Of a DNA stretch of 64,000 nt, positions 52,761-64,000 are shown one piece after another. Within the stretch, counting starts at the first letter, position 1; each line of letters begins with the position of its first letter. Origin of the DNA: Gigantopelta aegis. Its lineage: Eukaryota; Mollusca; Gastropoda; Neomphalida; Peltospiridae. The notes under the pieces were generated by a model that was not told where the DNA came from, searched no databases, and saw only the letters and a list, made by a program, of their open reading frames with translations. A program made the position numbers and the translations under genes. The stretch lies in contig NC_054711.1 in the NCBI RefSeq assembly GCF_016097555.1, positions 35,653,550 to 35,717,549 of the forward strand, written 5' to 3'.

Positions 52761-54605
52761 GAATTATATTCAGACTTGTTTTCAAAGGTATGTTTTTTGG
52801 CCGTAGGCATTTTTTTAATTACAGGAGTTGATTTGCAAAATGTTGCATATAAAATTGTGTCTCCACATATATATTTATTTATTGATAACAAATATAATAT
52901 TATGTTGAACAAGTACTTTCTTTGTGAGATAAATTAAATGTGGATACTTTTAGGCAATATTATGTCGAGCCATATATATTAGACCGACTGCCATGTTACC
53001 CAGCCTTTATTGTTACGATATTTGTTCAAACTCTGTTTCAAGTTATATATTGTTCTTAGCTTTTGTACTGAGTTCAAAAAATAATAAACCTTTTTAACAA
53101 ATATAAAGTGTTTATTACTCTGTATTTCAAAGTTTTCTTTTGACAGACGTTTCGAAAATGAAACACATAAATGAATCTAATTTGGATTTTTAATCGTCTG
53201 CTGGCACTTGTGCAAGGGGAGAGATTCAGGATCGAAACCCCTCCCTGCTTAAGCAAATTTTCTTTTTTCTCGATATATTTTCTGACTTGACCCCAGTATA
53301 GACACACACGCACGCGCACACACGCACGCACACGCACACACACACACACTAAAATGTCTGTACAGCGTTTACTGGTTTTCGCCGTTTCTCCAAAATTAAC
53401 AACATTCTGCATACAAAAATTAGGATAATGTTTTGCCTGATGTTTGCATACATTCTGAATAGGGGCAGCCATACTAGACCATTGTACAACCCTAACCCTA
53501 GGGACAATCTCGGTAGCTGATCACAATAAATTGTTCTGGATTGTGTTGTTTTTATAACCCACTTTCAACACAGACATTTTGTACGGGTTCGTTTAGATGG
53601 GGTGTATTGGTCTTACACCGAGCTTTCCCTATAAAATACGACCACCATGTAGATAACCAGCACTCATCAGTCAAGGCAATGTATACGGTGGCCATATATA
53701 TAGCCACTTCTATACTAAGTGACAAAGGTGACAGCTTCTTTTGCCGTTGTATTTATGGAATGCATCGTACGTAAAATGTAACACGATGTTTATATTGTAG
53801 TGGATTGGACATGAACGCAAAAATATCCTTGACAAATGCGTCATTCGTAGAGTACAAAGAGACTGGGCAATCAACAGAGAAGCGATCAGAATTGTCAGAA
53901 ACCTAAAACGGCATACGTATTATAGATATACCGGTACATGAACAAATGCATGTGCATACTCACACATTCATACAATTTTGTTAGTGAGCATTATGGGTAT
54001 CTAAATGCAATCTGCTGTTGATAAAAGGGGCGTTGAGCCATTTAGTCAAAAAGGCTTCGCGAAATTATACCTCCAATTTGACGAAGCACTGACGGCAATT
54101 GCCATGAATTGCCACCAGTCGGGCTGCGGGGAGTGACCGATGGCTAAACAATTATTGTCATCGACTGAAGGGGCTATATATATTTATTTTCATATTTGTT
54201 GAAAAAGTTACTGGTTTAAAACGGTCATAGACAGGCTCAAAATTGCCGTCGATGAGCGTTATCTTGGTTCGAGCCCTGTAAAAGCACTAAAGTTTTCATC
54301 ATGTTCCCTACACTGCTAAAGGTCTAACCTAGAAGCCCTCGAGATTTTTGTGCGTATTTACGTAAAACGCTAAAATTCAAGATGGCTGACATTTATAACT
54401 AAAGTCTAAAGGTAGGTAGGTAGGTAGGTAACTAGTTGTACGTACTCATATACCAATGGGGTTTCGAACACGCCCATCCTGAGTCCGACCTCCGATATGA
54501 TCGGGGGCCTGACTCGGGACCAGAATAAAGTATAAAGATTATGTTTCTGAATTTTATGATTCATAATATTTTGTAGCATTTTAGGTCATTGAATCTATTG
54601 TGAGA
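52761..54605. other. Intergenic, no recognisable gene
   Basis: It contains a (CA)n-like tract near 53300-53350 and (TAGG)n near 54413-54430. The frames at 53074-53472 and 53541-53774 have no recognisable motif. Confidence 0.5.
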
Positions 54606-54607
54606 TA

Positions 54608-55436
54608 CCGGCCTCGGTGGCGTCGTTGTTAGGCCATCGGTCTACAGGCTGGTAGGTACTGGGTTCGGATCCCAGTCGAGGCATGGAATTTTTAATCCAG
54701 ATACCGACTCCAAACCCTGAGTGAGTGCTCCGCAAGGCTCGACCAGTGATCCATAACTGGTTCAACAAAGGCCATGGTTTGTGCTATCCTGCCTGTGGGA
54801 AGCGCAAATAAAAGATCCCTTGCTGCTAATCGGAAAGAGTAGCCCATGAAGTGACGACAGCGGGTTTCCTCTCAAAATCTGTGTGGTCCTTAGGTCTCAC
54901 TACACATATCACTTCCGGGTGAGAGTTGATTCATCCACTATAGTTCCTAATTGTGACACACGTTATGGTTCACATATTCACTTCTAGGAAATGCTGAAGA
55001 ATTAAAACAATATGTGTGTTTAGTGGTAAGCCTTCTGGCTGTATTGTGCCCATGTCATTTTGTAATATTGTGCATCGACCTTTTGAGACATGGGTATATA
55101 GCGCAAGTGACAGCCGGAGTGAATCGGTTAATGAACCACCTGTTCGGACTGGTACTACAGCCAGATGCGGTCATATAGCAAAAAACTGAGACGGAAATGT
55201 TCTCAATTTTGGAGTGAAAATAAATGCTTATATAATATATGTTCGCAATGGTGTATGTTGTTAGTGCCAACGGGAACCCGTTCTATTGGCAATCTTCGTT
55301 TAAAGTTGGGCAATTTAACATGGGTTTCAATGGCAGATGACATCTGTGTAGTGAGACCTTAACCATATGTCTGACGCCATATAACCGTAAATAAAAATGT
55401 GTTGAGTGCATCGTTAAATAAAGCATTTCTTTCTTT
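54608..55436 (+). mobile_element. Chimeric SINE (B-like head, A body) split by a MITE
   Basis: It is the same type as 34499-34885: head 'ccggcctcggtggcgtcgtt', B-box 'gggttcggatcccagtcg', body to 'ctgtgtggtcctta', then, after a 466-bp insert, 'ttaaccatatgtctgacgcc' and the tail. Confidence 0.92.
54893..55358. mobile_element. PIF/Harbinger-like MITE nested in a SINE
   Basis: The ends 'ggtctcactacacata' and 'ctgtgtagtgagacc' are inverted repeats. The 3-bp TSD TTA lies at 54890-54892 and 55359-55361, which is the Harbinger pattern. The interior is non-coding. Confidence 0.85.
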
Positions 55437-55439
55437 CTA

Positions 55440-57092
55440 TTGGGGGATATTATAATACTACCAGTATCTTTATTATTACTAATAACATCATCTTTATTCT
55501 GAACAACCTCAGTTATATCTAGACTTCAATTTCGGACTGATTTAATGTTTATAATATAGATTAAAATAAAATATTAAAAGGTAGCTTAGTTGTTAATCAA
55601 AACATTGCACTATGTACAGCCAGATAAAGCTTTGAGTCGATATAGTTCGGCCTTGCCCGCCTCGTGCTGACAAATGCCCTCGCTAAGACGTTATCCTCTT
55701 TATCTACAATTTCGCCTGCACAGAAACCATTTGCACTATGGCTCTAAATAATTTACACATTAATTAAGATATTGTTGAACTTTATTTGAATTCTTAATAC
55801 ACCACGCTAACCTTGTGCGATGTCAAATCCATTGTTTTGGCCATTTCTATGGCATGCCGTATCTTGTTGCTATACTAAAGTATTTATACATGTGGTCATT
55901 TTGGTTGAATAGATTGTAGAAGAAAGGAATAGAAATACATATCTAATTTCCACAAAGATTTAGCAAGATTATTCTGTTACTATTCTGTGTTTCTTAGTGG
56001 AAAGTGTGTTGGGAAATAAAACTGGAATAGTTCACAGCGATTTAATTTAGAGGGAATATTGTTTGGAGTACCAAATACGAAGTTGATTACGAAAACTGCG
56101 TTGTGGAAAATAAATCACTAAAAGATGTTCACGACGATTTAGAAGCAATATTCTCTAGTGGAGTAACAAAAGGTAAAATGTCTTAGATGAAAATGTGTGA
56201 TGGAAAATACATCTCTGAAATTAATTTCACGACGGTATAGAAGGAATTAATTAAATGTTCATTATTGGATTGATTAATTATATACAAATGTTTATAAAAT
56301 ACCCGGTAATCATTGTAAAAAACAAAGTTTCAAGCGGTATTATTTTATTGGAAACAATTAAATGATCGTTTATTGAACTGACAGAAGACAGGTTTTTAAA
56401 ATAGGCCTACCCATTGAAGAAAATATTGAAAGATAAAAGCGATACTCTTTAACTATACAAATAAGAAACAACATTTGAAGAATAAAGCCATTGTTGAAAA
56501 TCACTGAAGATCCTATTGAACAAAACAAACAAACAAACGAAAAAAACAACAACGAAAACCCCCACGAAAAAACAAATTGAAAGTGCTTTAGAAGCAAGAA
56601 CCATAATTACTGAACAAAATCAAATTTTAAAAACAGTTTTAAAAATACGAACATTTATGGAGCGTTAAAGGTTCAGACCCTAGTTTTAGACCGTGAAAAA
56701 GGACACTAATTTTGGTTAATCTACAAAATCCTGTAACACATCTAAATAAAGGTATAATGGAGTGAAACGAAAGTTTATGATGTTTAAACATGGTAACCAA
56801 CATCTAAATATCTACTAGCTTAATATTGTTTTCTCAGAGGTACGTACCTTTTTAGAATTATTAAAAATGTATTTCGGGGATTGCGAAAACCAGGATGACT
56901 CGAAACTCTTCGGATGTATGGAAATGAATATTCTAAACAGTAAAATATAAGTAACTTCTAATTTAAATGATCAAAAACGGCTTTAATAGTGCATAATACG
57001 TCGTAGTGTTTATAAATAAAAACTAGGGTCTGTCAGTTTAACAACCCTAGGCCATAATATATTACAACTGTACATAACCGCAGACGACTATC
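55440..57092. other. Region upstream of the RSPH4/6-like gene, no further gene seen
   Basis: AT-rich and without clear repeats. It should include the promoter and 5' UTR of the gene that starts at 57093, but I cannot point to the site. Confidence 0.5.
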
Positions 57093-60000
57093 ATGGGAGT
57101 TGAACGCGGGAAGAAGGTTCGCGGCAGACGAGGGACGAGTCCAGCCAAAGAGAGTGAAGAGGACTTGGACACCACTCTTGAACAACTCCCAGTGGAGGAG
57201 AAACACTGCATCAACGCCAAGATGCAGCTGCTGACACATCACCAAGAAGATGGAGTCTCCATGTAAGTGGTTGGGAGTAACGTTTAGCATGCTTTAATTT
57301 GTAATGTCCCAGGCGCATACTCAAGAAATTATGCAAAGTGTGTGTGCGTGTTTGTGGGAGAGAGGGAGGTGGTAGGGGTGTTGCGAACGACGTTTCTAGG
57401 GGGATTCGGGCCATACCTTCTGAAAAAATATTTTAAAAGGAAGAAAATTTGCTTTCAGTACCACATTACATTTAAATTGTATTTTTTACAGACGCTACCA
57501 CGCTAGAAGTGAATTAATGTTTGTCTGCAATACTAAAAGGTTTCATTATTTGTTTCTCTTAATATATTAAAACCATGCATGTTCAGGGAAACAATTATAA
57601 CAGATCCACCAGACATCAAATAATAATTATGATATGTCTACCTACCTAGAGCTCCCCCCCCCCCCCCACTGAGTCGGACCTAAAAGAGTTCTTATGTCTC
57701 CCCCTCCTTCCCAGTGCAGGGGAATAACAGTATTGGAACTGACGAATATACATGTAGTTCCATTGAAAATAATGCCCTTTGTCTTTATTTTATTTTGAAA
57801 TCAGAACTGATTTGACTGTCAGGTTAGGCAGTGTTTAAGCAACTCTCGTGACTGTGATTTAAAACAAGAGTTGATTCCTGCAGCTAGAACTGAATGCAAT
57901 ATCGTGTACTTACATGTAGTGTGTCGCCTGTCCACTGTAGTTTAATGAAAGTTGCTTCCCTTTTCGGACCCTTCGAATTTTATTCAAACCGTAGTTGTAC
58001 TTTTGTTTTGTGTTGGCAAATGATGTTATGAGATGAGATTATAAGTTTATTAAAATGTAGTTGTGTTTTTGATTAGAAAATGATGTTAAAAGATGAGATT
58101 TCGAGAAAAGATAATTATAGAAGTGTGACTGTGATGCTGCTTTAAACTAGGCTAATTACAGAATTACAGACAAGACAAGACAGACAAGTCTCACCTAAGT
58201 TCGAACATAAAACATCGCTAAACACCATAAAATCTAAAATAGCACTGAACCACTCCATATGGAGTTATTAGAGATAATAAAATATTAATAACGACACAGA
58301 TAACGTATATAAATATTATATTAAACACTTTTGAAACGTTTAACATGAAATAAAATACATAAAATAATTATCTAACTAAAACCCCTAAATGCAGTTAATA
58401 ATACTGTATCATACACTTAAAGCATAAAAACATATTCAGTTAACGTATAAAACATAAAGTATGACTGGATAAGACATATGACATTGTTAATAAATTACAA
58501 TGCAGGTACGACCACTTGTCCACCCTGGTGTCGACCCTCCTGGACGCTGTTCCAGACAACGTAGCAGACGACATTGAGAACCTCAGCAGACGACTGAAGA
58601 GACAGCGCGTGTTCGTTCAACAGAGCACCGTGAGACCGTGCACAACCACGTGCACATCCGGGCGTCTTATGAAGGCAGAATGGAGGCTCTTCAACGTAGG
58701 TGATAACTACTCGATCCACCAATGGGTGGGATGTAGTTTTGTGGTAGAGATGCGATGAGTCGTGGTGATAACTGTACTCGATCCACCAATAAGTGGGATG
58801 TAGTTCTGTGATAGAGATGCGATGAGTCGTGGTGATAACTGTACTCGATCCACCAATAAGTGGGATGTAGTTCTGTGGTAGAGGTGCGATGAGTCGTGGT
58901 GATAACTGTACTCGATCCACCAATAAGTGGGATGTAGTTCTGTGGTAGAGGTGCGATGAGTCGTGGTGATAACTGTACTCGATCCACCAATGGGTGGGAT
59001 GTAGTTCTGTGATAGAGGTGCGATGAGTCGTGGTGATAACTGTACTCGATCCACCAATGGGTGGGATGTAGTTCTGTGGTAGAGGTGCGATGAGTCGTGG
59101 TGATAACTGTACTCGATCCACCAATGGGTGGGATGTAGTTCTGTGGTAGAGGTGCGATGAGTCGTGGTAATAACTGTACTCGATCCACCAATAAGTGGGA
59201 TGTAGTTATGTGGTAGAGGTGCGATGAGTCGTGGTGATAACTGTACTCGATCCACCAGTAAGTGGGATGTAGTTCTGTTGTAGAGGCGAGATGAGTCGTG
59301 GGGTCGATCGATCTCGATTGACTTTGGGTGTAAACCAATCCCAAACGGTGCCCCCACGACTGAGACCCTTAAGCCTTAATATATGATGACTTTGTGAATG
59401 TGTGAAATGCATGTAAATATAAAATGTCCCTTGATAAACGGGTTTCTCCTCAAGACTACGTGTCAGAATTATTTAACGATTGACAACCAATAGCTGGTGA
59501 TTAATTACTCGATGTGTGCTAGTGATGTCGTTAGATGGTTTTGTCATATTCCTTTCCTTTCGTCAAACCAGCCTGCCCACTATCATATAACATTCTGTAT
59601 AATTTGGTTATTCCATCCACGTGTAATAAAGTGGCACACGAACACTTTAAATAATTAATAAACAGCACATGGGTTACTTTCTCATGTTCATTTGATTTAT
59701 TGTCAGTCAGATATTGTTGAGACATTGTATATTAGGAATTGTATTCAGCTGATGCACGATGAGGTAGTTGTAAGAAGCGGATCTAATGACATAAACAGAG
59801 GCGGATCTAGGGGAGCAGGGGCCCGGGCCCCCCTAAATTTTAGTTATAATTTTATTATATATTAATTTTCATGTTTTTACGATCCCACCCCAAACCTCCC
59901 CCAAAGTTCCCTTGGCATCCCATCTCATGTCACTGGCCCCCCTCCCCCCCCCCCCCCCGTAAATAGATTTTCTGGATCCGCCACTGATAAAGCAATTATG

Positions 60001-63000
60001 TATCCTAGCTCCTAAGCAAATGGTTTGTACTGGCCACCTAACCCCTCACCCTTAAGTTTGTTTTGTTTTAACGACATCACTAGGACACATTGATATATTA
60101 ATCACCGGCTATTGGATGTCAAACATTTAGTAATTTTGACACAGTCTTAGAGAGGAAACCCGCTACACTTGACCATTTGTAGCAAGGCATCTTTTATATG
60201 CACCATCTGAAAGACAGGATAGCACACACCACGGCATTTGACATACCAGTCGTGGTGCACTGGCTGGAACGAGAAATAACCCAATGGGCCCACCGACGGG
60301 GATCGATCCCAAACCGTCAGCGCATCAAGCGATCGCTTTACCATTGGGCAACATCCATCACCCTTAAGGTTAATCAGTAAAATCGAGTCTTAAGCTGCTA
60401 GAAGCGTCCCTGACTACTCTAGTTCTGAACAAAAATGGCATCCTAATTTTCTAGAACTCCGCGGATGTTTCTAAGACAGTAGTAACCGGTACATTGATAC
60501 TAGTTCAAATCCAATGACAATAACTTACTGGCCAGATGAAACAACATTCTATGACACGTCCTGTCACGTATCTCACCAATAGCAGGTGTGTAAAGTTAGT
60601 GCACTTTAAATTTTGACCAGGTCAGATGTTGTTTTGTATATTTTTATCTATAAAGTCTTTTAAAAATTAAAAATGCTGTTAGCAGGGCACAGGCCCAGAC
60701 CTCGACATTTAATCAGATTCGGTGTAGGTTCGTAGTATCAATAATCATCGATAGGAGTTTTAATTTATCTCGTCCCAACCACGACTGTTTGATATATATA
60801 TAAACATTATGTGTGTTCTTGTTTTGAGCCTTTACTGCAGGTTTTTTATCTCGCAATTTCGAACATTGCTTTTTATTTTATGTTTTGTTGTCTTTACTCA
60901 GCTGCCACAGTTCCCTCCTCTCCTTTAGAGCTGCTTTTATTCTTCCCAGTCTGGAAGAGCCTTTTGTCTTTCAGCTAGTTCGCTGCTCACCCCCACTACC
61001 CAGTCCATAACTCCCCGACTGCGACCCGTACTTATACAACTTTACAATCTTAACTTCAGTTGCAACCTCACTCATTACCTCATTTCCTGTTTCACTTTTT
61101 AGTTGTCATTTCTTCCTATTCTGGTAGCCTTCGTCTATCTGTTCTCATTTCTTCCTATTCTGGTAGCCTTCGTCTATCTGTTCTCATTTCTTCCTATTCT
61201 GGTAGCCTTCGTCTATCTGTTCTCATTTCTTCCTATTCTGGTAGCCTTCGTCTATCTTTTAACTTGTTTTATTGGTTCCATCCACATTCCTAGTCCAAGC
61301 CCTACGACTAGCATCAAACGTCATGGTATGTTCTATCCTGTCTGTGGGATAGTGTATATAAAAGAAGCTTTCTGCTAATAGAAACATACAGCACTTTTGT
61401 TTATAAGACACTAAGGCTCAATTTCTTGGTGGTTCAATTAAGAGAGCCTAAATCTTTGAACTACGCTAAGATAAATATGGAATATAATGAACCGTTGTTT
61501 ATGTCAGAAACGATTTCACATGCAACAACATTCGTTTCTTACACATTTTAAAGGGACATTCCTGAGTTTGCTGCAATGTTTAAGATGTTATTGACTAACA
61601 GATACTGTTTAACGATTGTAATTACATATCATATATATTGTTCTGCATAACATATTAGTGGCTGTATATTAAACGTGTTTCTGATCGTTCTAATATTTGT
61701 ACTAGATTAAATTTCATTTTATTTCCTAAAATATATTTTTTTTTCGTACGTACGAAATTATTTTAAAACATAATCCAGTTTGGGCTTCTTAGAAATATTA
61801 AGACGACCAGAAACACATTGAATATACAAATACTAATATTCTAAACAAGAAAATATATTTAATATGTAAGTTTAATCGTAGAAATATCGTATTAGTCAGA
61901 AACATCTTACAATGCAGAAAACTCGGGAATGTCCCTTTAAATGGAGGTCAAAACTAAATCAACAACGTAAAATGCAAAGACCAGTTGATCCTCTATCAAA
62001 CCGAATTAAACCCATGAATCGTGCTCTAACCGTATAACTGAAATTAGGTTTGTGTTTAATTATCAAAAAAGGAAAATTCTTGTCTCTTGGTTTTTCTCAT
62101 ATCTAGGCCAATTGTATAATTATATACATGTGTATTATATAGAGGATAATAAACGAGTTACCAGTTATTATCAAATTTATGTCCCGAGTGAAATAATTTT
62201 CACTTGTCACAAGCTTTAGCGATAATAACTGGTACCGAGTTTGTTATTCTATTTATTACCCCCAGCTCTTTGGGGTTTTAAAAAGCCTTTATTTTTCTAT
62301 ATAGCCTACATCGGCTACACGTCCATGTATATAGGAAACGACGTAAACTACTTGTCTGTTCTGGGTATTGCTTTAACTTTGTATTTTATTCACGGTTCAC
62401 AGATAATTTTCAAAACCCAAACTTCTATATATTCTGTAAAAAAACCCAAATCTATAATGAATTGCATTACACTACCATTTTATTACACGTTTAACACTGA
62501 AACCAGAAAGAGGTAAACGCAAACGATTTAAAACTACGTGACATCATCGTGTGTGCTTTGCCAAATCGTGATGGCATCATGTTTAGTACCGACAAGGTGA
62601 TTGGTTTGTTGGCGTCAAATCGTCCAATAGTAGTGTACGTTAAACCGTTGCATGATAATTTCTCAGTCAGAAATTATATTTATTTCCCCTGTTTATGAGT
62701 GCCTGCTGGGGTAATAAATGTGATTTTGCAATGTGTTGAACTATCAACAAATGAAAAGTCCTACGTCTCTGTCGTTTGTATCCAAGCCATCTGTATAATT
62801 ATATTCTATAATTATATTCTATACGCAATGTGTTAAATTATCAAGAAACTAACGTTTTTTACTTTACTTTTTCTAGTATCTAGCACGCCTGCATAATTAT
62901 ACACATGTGCATGTAATATTCAGAAGTATCAAAAGTCGAAAATCCTTGTCTCTTTTTTGTTCTTGTATTTAGGCAAACGGTATAATTATATATACTGAAC

Positions 63001-63432
63001 AACAAAAGAAATACAAATATTAATATTCGCGTTTCTTTTATCGTTCAATATATTATATTGTTCAAAAGGTGAAACTCGTTTTTCGTTGTATTTGTCACCA
63101 TCTAGTCCAACTGTGAGAAACCCACAGAGGATGAAGACCCCGAGACGGAACTAGACGACCGGTGGAACGTCATGCCGAATCTCTTACGTCACAACCACAT
63201 CTTCCAATTGGCGGGGGTCGGTCTGCCAACCGAGGAGTTCATCCGGCTCACCATCGCCATGAAAGAGCTCGTTCGCTATTGGCCAGTTGAGACCATTCGG
63301 TTTTGGGGCAAGATTTTAGGACGCAGTTCGAATTACTACATCGTCGAGACGGAATTTGCCGAAGGCAATTACGAATCGGACATAAGCGAAGACGAAATGA
63401 GTGAAGTGGATCTGAGAAGTGATATGGATAAG
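57093..63432 (+). CDS. Radial spoke head protein 4/6-like, first three coding exons
   Basis: Exons 57093-57262, 58506-58695 and 63106-63432 join in phase (229 residues), and the gene continues to the right. Residues about 58-100 (YDHLSTLVSTLLDAVPDNVA and on to SRRLKRQRV) match the start of the radial spoke RSP4/6 family, which reads 'YDHL..VL..IL...P.NA.D..E..S'. Exon 3 has IFQLAGVGLPTEEFIRLTIA and then IRFWGKILGRSSNYYIVETE, the family's hallmark 'GVGL...E......L' and 'RFWGKILG...(N/D)Y' blocks, followed by an acidic stretch. These proteins sit in the heads of radial spokes in motile cilia and flagella and relay signals from the central pair to the dynein arms. RSPH4A and RSPH6A cannot be told apart here, and many invertebrates have one gene for both. 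The start ATG begins a basic, polar N-terminus (MGVERGKKVRGRRGTSP). The splice sites fit the GT/AG rule. Confidence 0.9.
58696..59300 (+). repeat. 67-bp minisatellite starting at the RSPH exon 2 donor
   Basis: About nine units contain 'ggtgataactgtactcgatc', 'caccaatgggtgggatgtag' and 'ttctgtggtagaggtgcgat'. The unit looks like a tRNA-type SINE head, with A-box-like 'gtagttctgtggtagagg' and B-box-like 'ctcgatccacc'. Its first unit starts within the donor 'gtaggtgataac'. The long minus-strand frames are artefacts. Confidence 0.9.
59425..59535 (+). mobile_element. SINE 3' tail after the 67-bp array
   Basis: 'gggtttctcctcaagactac', 'ttgacaaccaatagctggtg' and 'gtgctagtgatgtcgttag' match the SINE tail. 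Its head may be the unit that became the array at 58696. Confidence 0.7.
59796..59986. mobile_element. hAT-like MITE with C and G runs, 5-bp TSD
   Basis: 'cagaggcggatctag' and 'ctggatccgccactg' are inverted ends. The TSD ATAAA lies at 59791-59795 and 59987-59991. Inside are 'ggggcccgggccccc' and a long C run. Confidence 0.85.
60057..60357 (-). mobile_element. tRNA-derived SINE, family A, full length with TSD
   Basis: Reverse orientation from the tail 'tgttttaacgacatcactag' to the head 'ctttaccattgggcaacatc'. The 11-bp TSD TCACCCTTAAG lies at 60046-60056 and 60358-60368. Confidence 0.93.
61110..61262. repeat. 39-bp minisatellite, 4 copies
   Basis: The unit is 'ttctcatttcttcctattct' + 'ggtagccttcgtctatctg'. 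It grew inside a larger dispersed repeat (about 60905-61300) that is also seen at 49285-49450. Confidence 0.9.
61308..61395 (+). mobile_element. SINE family A body fragment
   Basis: 'catggtatgttctatcctgt', 'ctgtgggatagtg' and 'tatataaaagaagctttctg' are from the body. Confidence 0.65.
61552..61936. mobile_element. Foldback MITE with 'agggacattcc' ends in TTAA
   Basis: The left end 'agggacattcctgagtttgc' is matched by the right end 'actcgggaatgtccct', and pairing continues through most of the 385 bp. TTAA stands at both sides (61548-61551 and 61937-61940). Confidence 0.82.
62130..62275. repeat. Palindromic stretch
   Basis: 'gagttaccagttattatc' is matched by 'gataataactggtaccga', and 'taataaac' by 'gttattcta'-like sequence, so the stretch can form a hairpin about a 'gaaaataattttcac'-like centre. 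It may be a small foldback element. Confidence 0.5.
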
Positions 63433-63588
63433 GTATATTAATATTTGAGTCTTTCACTTAGATTGACATTTAGGGCATAACACTGGTCTACAAAGGGCAG
63501 AGCGTTGGTCTTTGAGAGCAGATATTTAGGTCAGAACACTGAATATCCTATTCTAGGCAAAACCAACAAAAAACCAACAAAAAAACCC

Positions 63589-63619
<31 letters not shown>

Positions 63620-63698
63620 AACACAAAGCAAACACGTTTATTTAATATTCTATATCAAAGTGTTGTCGGTCGTAAAGTAACAATCTTCAAGCGACTGA

Positions 63699-63956
63699 AG
63701 AAGAAGAAGGAAATGTTTTATTTAACGACGCATTCAACACATTATATTTACGGTTATATGGCGTCGGACATATGGTTAAGGACCACACAAATATTGAGGG
63801 AGGAAACCCGATGTCGCTACTTCATTGGCTTTTCAATTAGCAGCAAGGGATCTTTTATATGCATCATCCCATAGACAGGGTAGCACATGCCACGGCCTTG
63901 GATGTACCAGTCGTGCTGCACTGGCTGGAGCAAGAAATAGCCCAAATGAGCTTAAA
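63699..63956 (-). mobile_element. tRNA-derived SINE, family A, head missing
   Basis: Reverse orientation from 'aagaagaaggaaatgtttta' through a well-kept body to 'ggctggagcaagaaatagcc'. The A-box side is absent or lost. Confidence 0.9.
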
Positions 63957-64000
63957 TGATTGATTACACATCATTACTGAAACGTGTATACAACATTCAA

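Noticed and set aside
58495-59412. Several overlapping minus-strand frames of about 210 codons
   Set aside because: Read-through of the 67-bp array antisense to a real RSPH4/6-like exon.

Overview
The window is animal nuclear DNA, most likely from a mollusc and probably a gastropod. It is AT-rich, its genes are split into many small exons with GT/AG introns, and it is crowded with tRNA-derived SINEs of the 'gtagcccagtggtaaag ... gtcgttaaataaaac' type that I associate with mollusc genomes. The species call is inference from repeat style.

Four protein-coding genes were read by joining exons across phase-compatible splice sites. (1) 507-7989, plus strand: the 3' part of a dipeptidyl-peptidase-4-like serine peptidase (family S9B); its 5' end lies outside the window. 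(2) 19933-31167, minus strand: a complete GORAB (RAB6-interacting golgin) orthologue, 5 coding exons, 490 aa. (3) 32982-50760, plus strand: a complete CCNB1IP1/HEI10 orthologue (meiotic crossover RING E3 ligase), 11 coding exons including 16-nt and 21-nt microexons, 263 aa. (4) 57093 onward, plus strand: the first three coding exons of a radial spoke head 4/6-like protein (RSPH4A/RSPH6A), continuing past the window. GORAB and HEI10 are head to head, with start codons 1.8 kb apart and probably a shared promoter near 31170-31365. The four genes have unrelated jobs (peptidase, Golgi/centriole scaffold, meiotic recombination, cilium), so this is an ordinary gene neighbourhood and not a pathway cluster.

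Layout: 1-7990 DPP4-like gene; 7990-19930 intergenic, with minisatellites, SINEs and MITEs; 19930-31170 GORAB; 31170-50760 HEI10 with its 5' intron; 50760-57090 intergenic; 57090-63432 and beyond, RSPH4/6-like gene; the end holds a SINE. About 30 SINE copies or fragments (at least three head types), one 5'-truncated LINE and some twenty short TIR elements are recognisable, several nested and with clear target-site duplications (TSDs). I saw no retrovirus, LTR element or Polinton, no CRISPR array and no RNA gene.

The most unusual signal is recurrent. Minisatellites repeatedly start at, and contain copies of, the 3' end of an exon with its splice donor or stop codon: DPP4 exon 4; HEI10 exons 3, 6, 8 and terminal exon; the intron start after RSPH exon 2; and an echo of the GORAB stop region. 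In HEI10 exon 8 the 36-bp unit carries an identical donor three times and keeps the frame open, so tandem donor use would add 12 or 24 residues. One SINE also supplies the polypyrimidine tract and acceptor of HEI10 exon 9.
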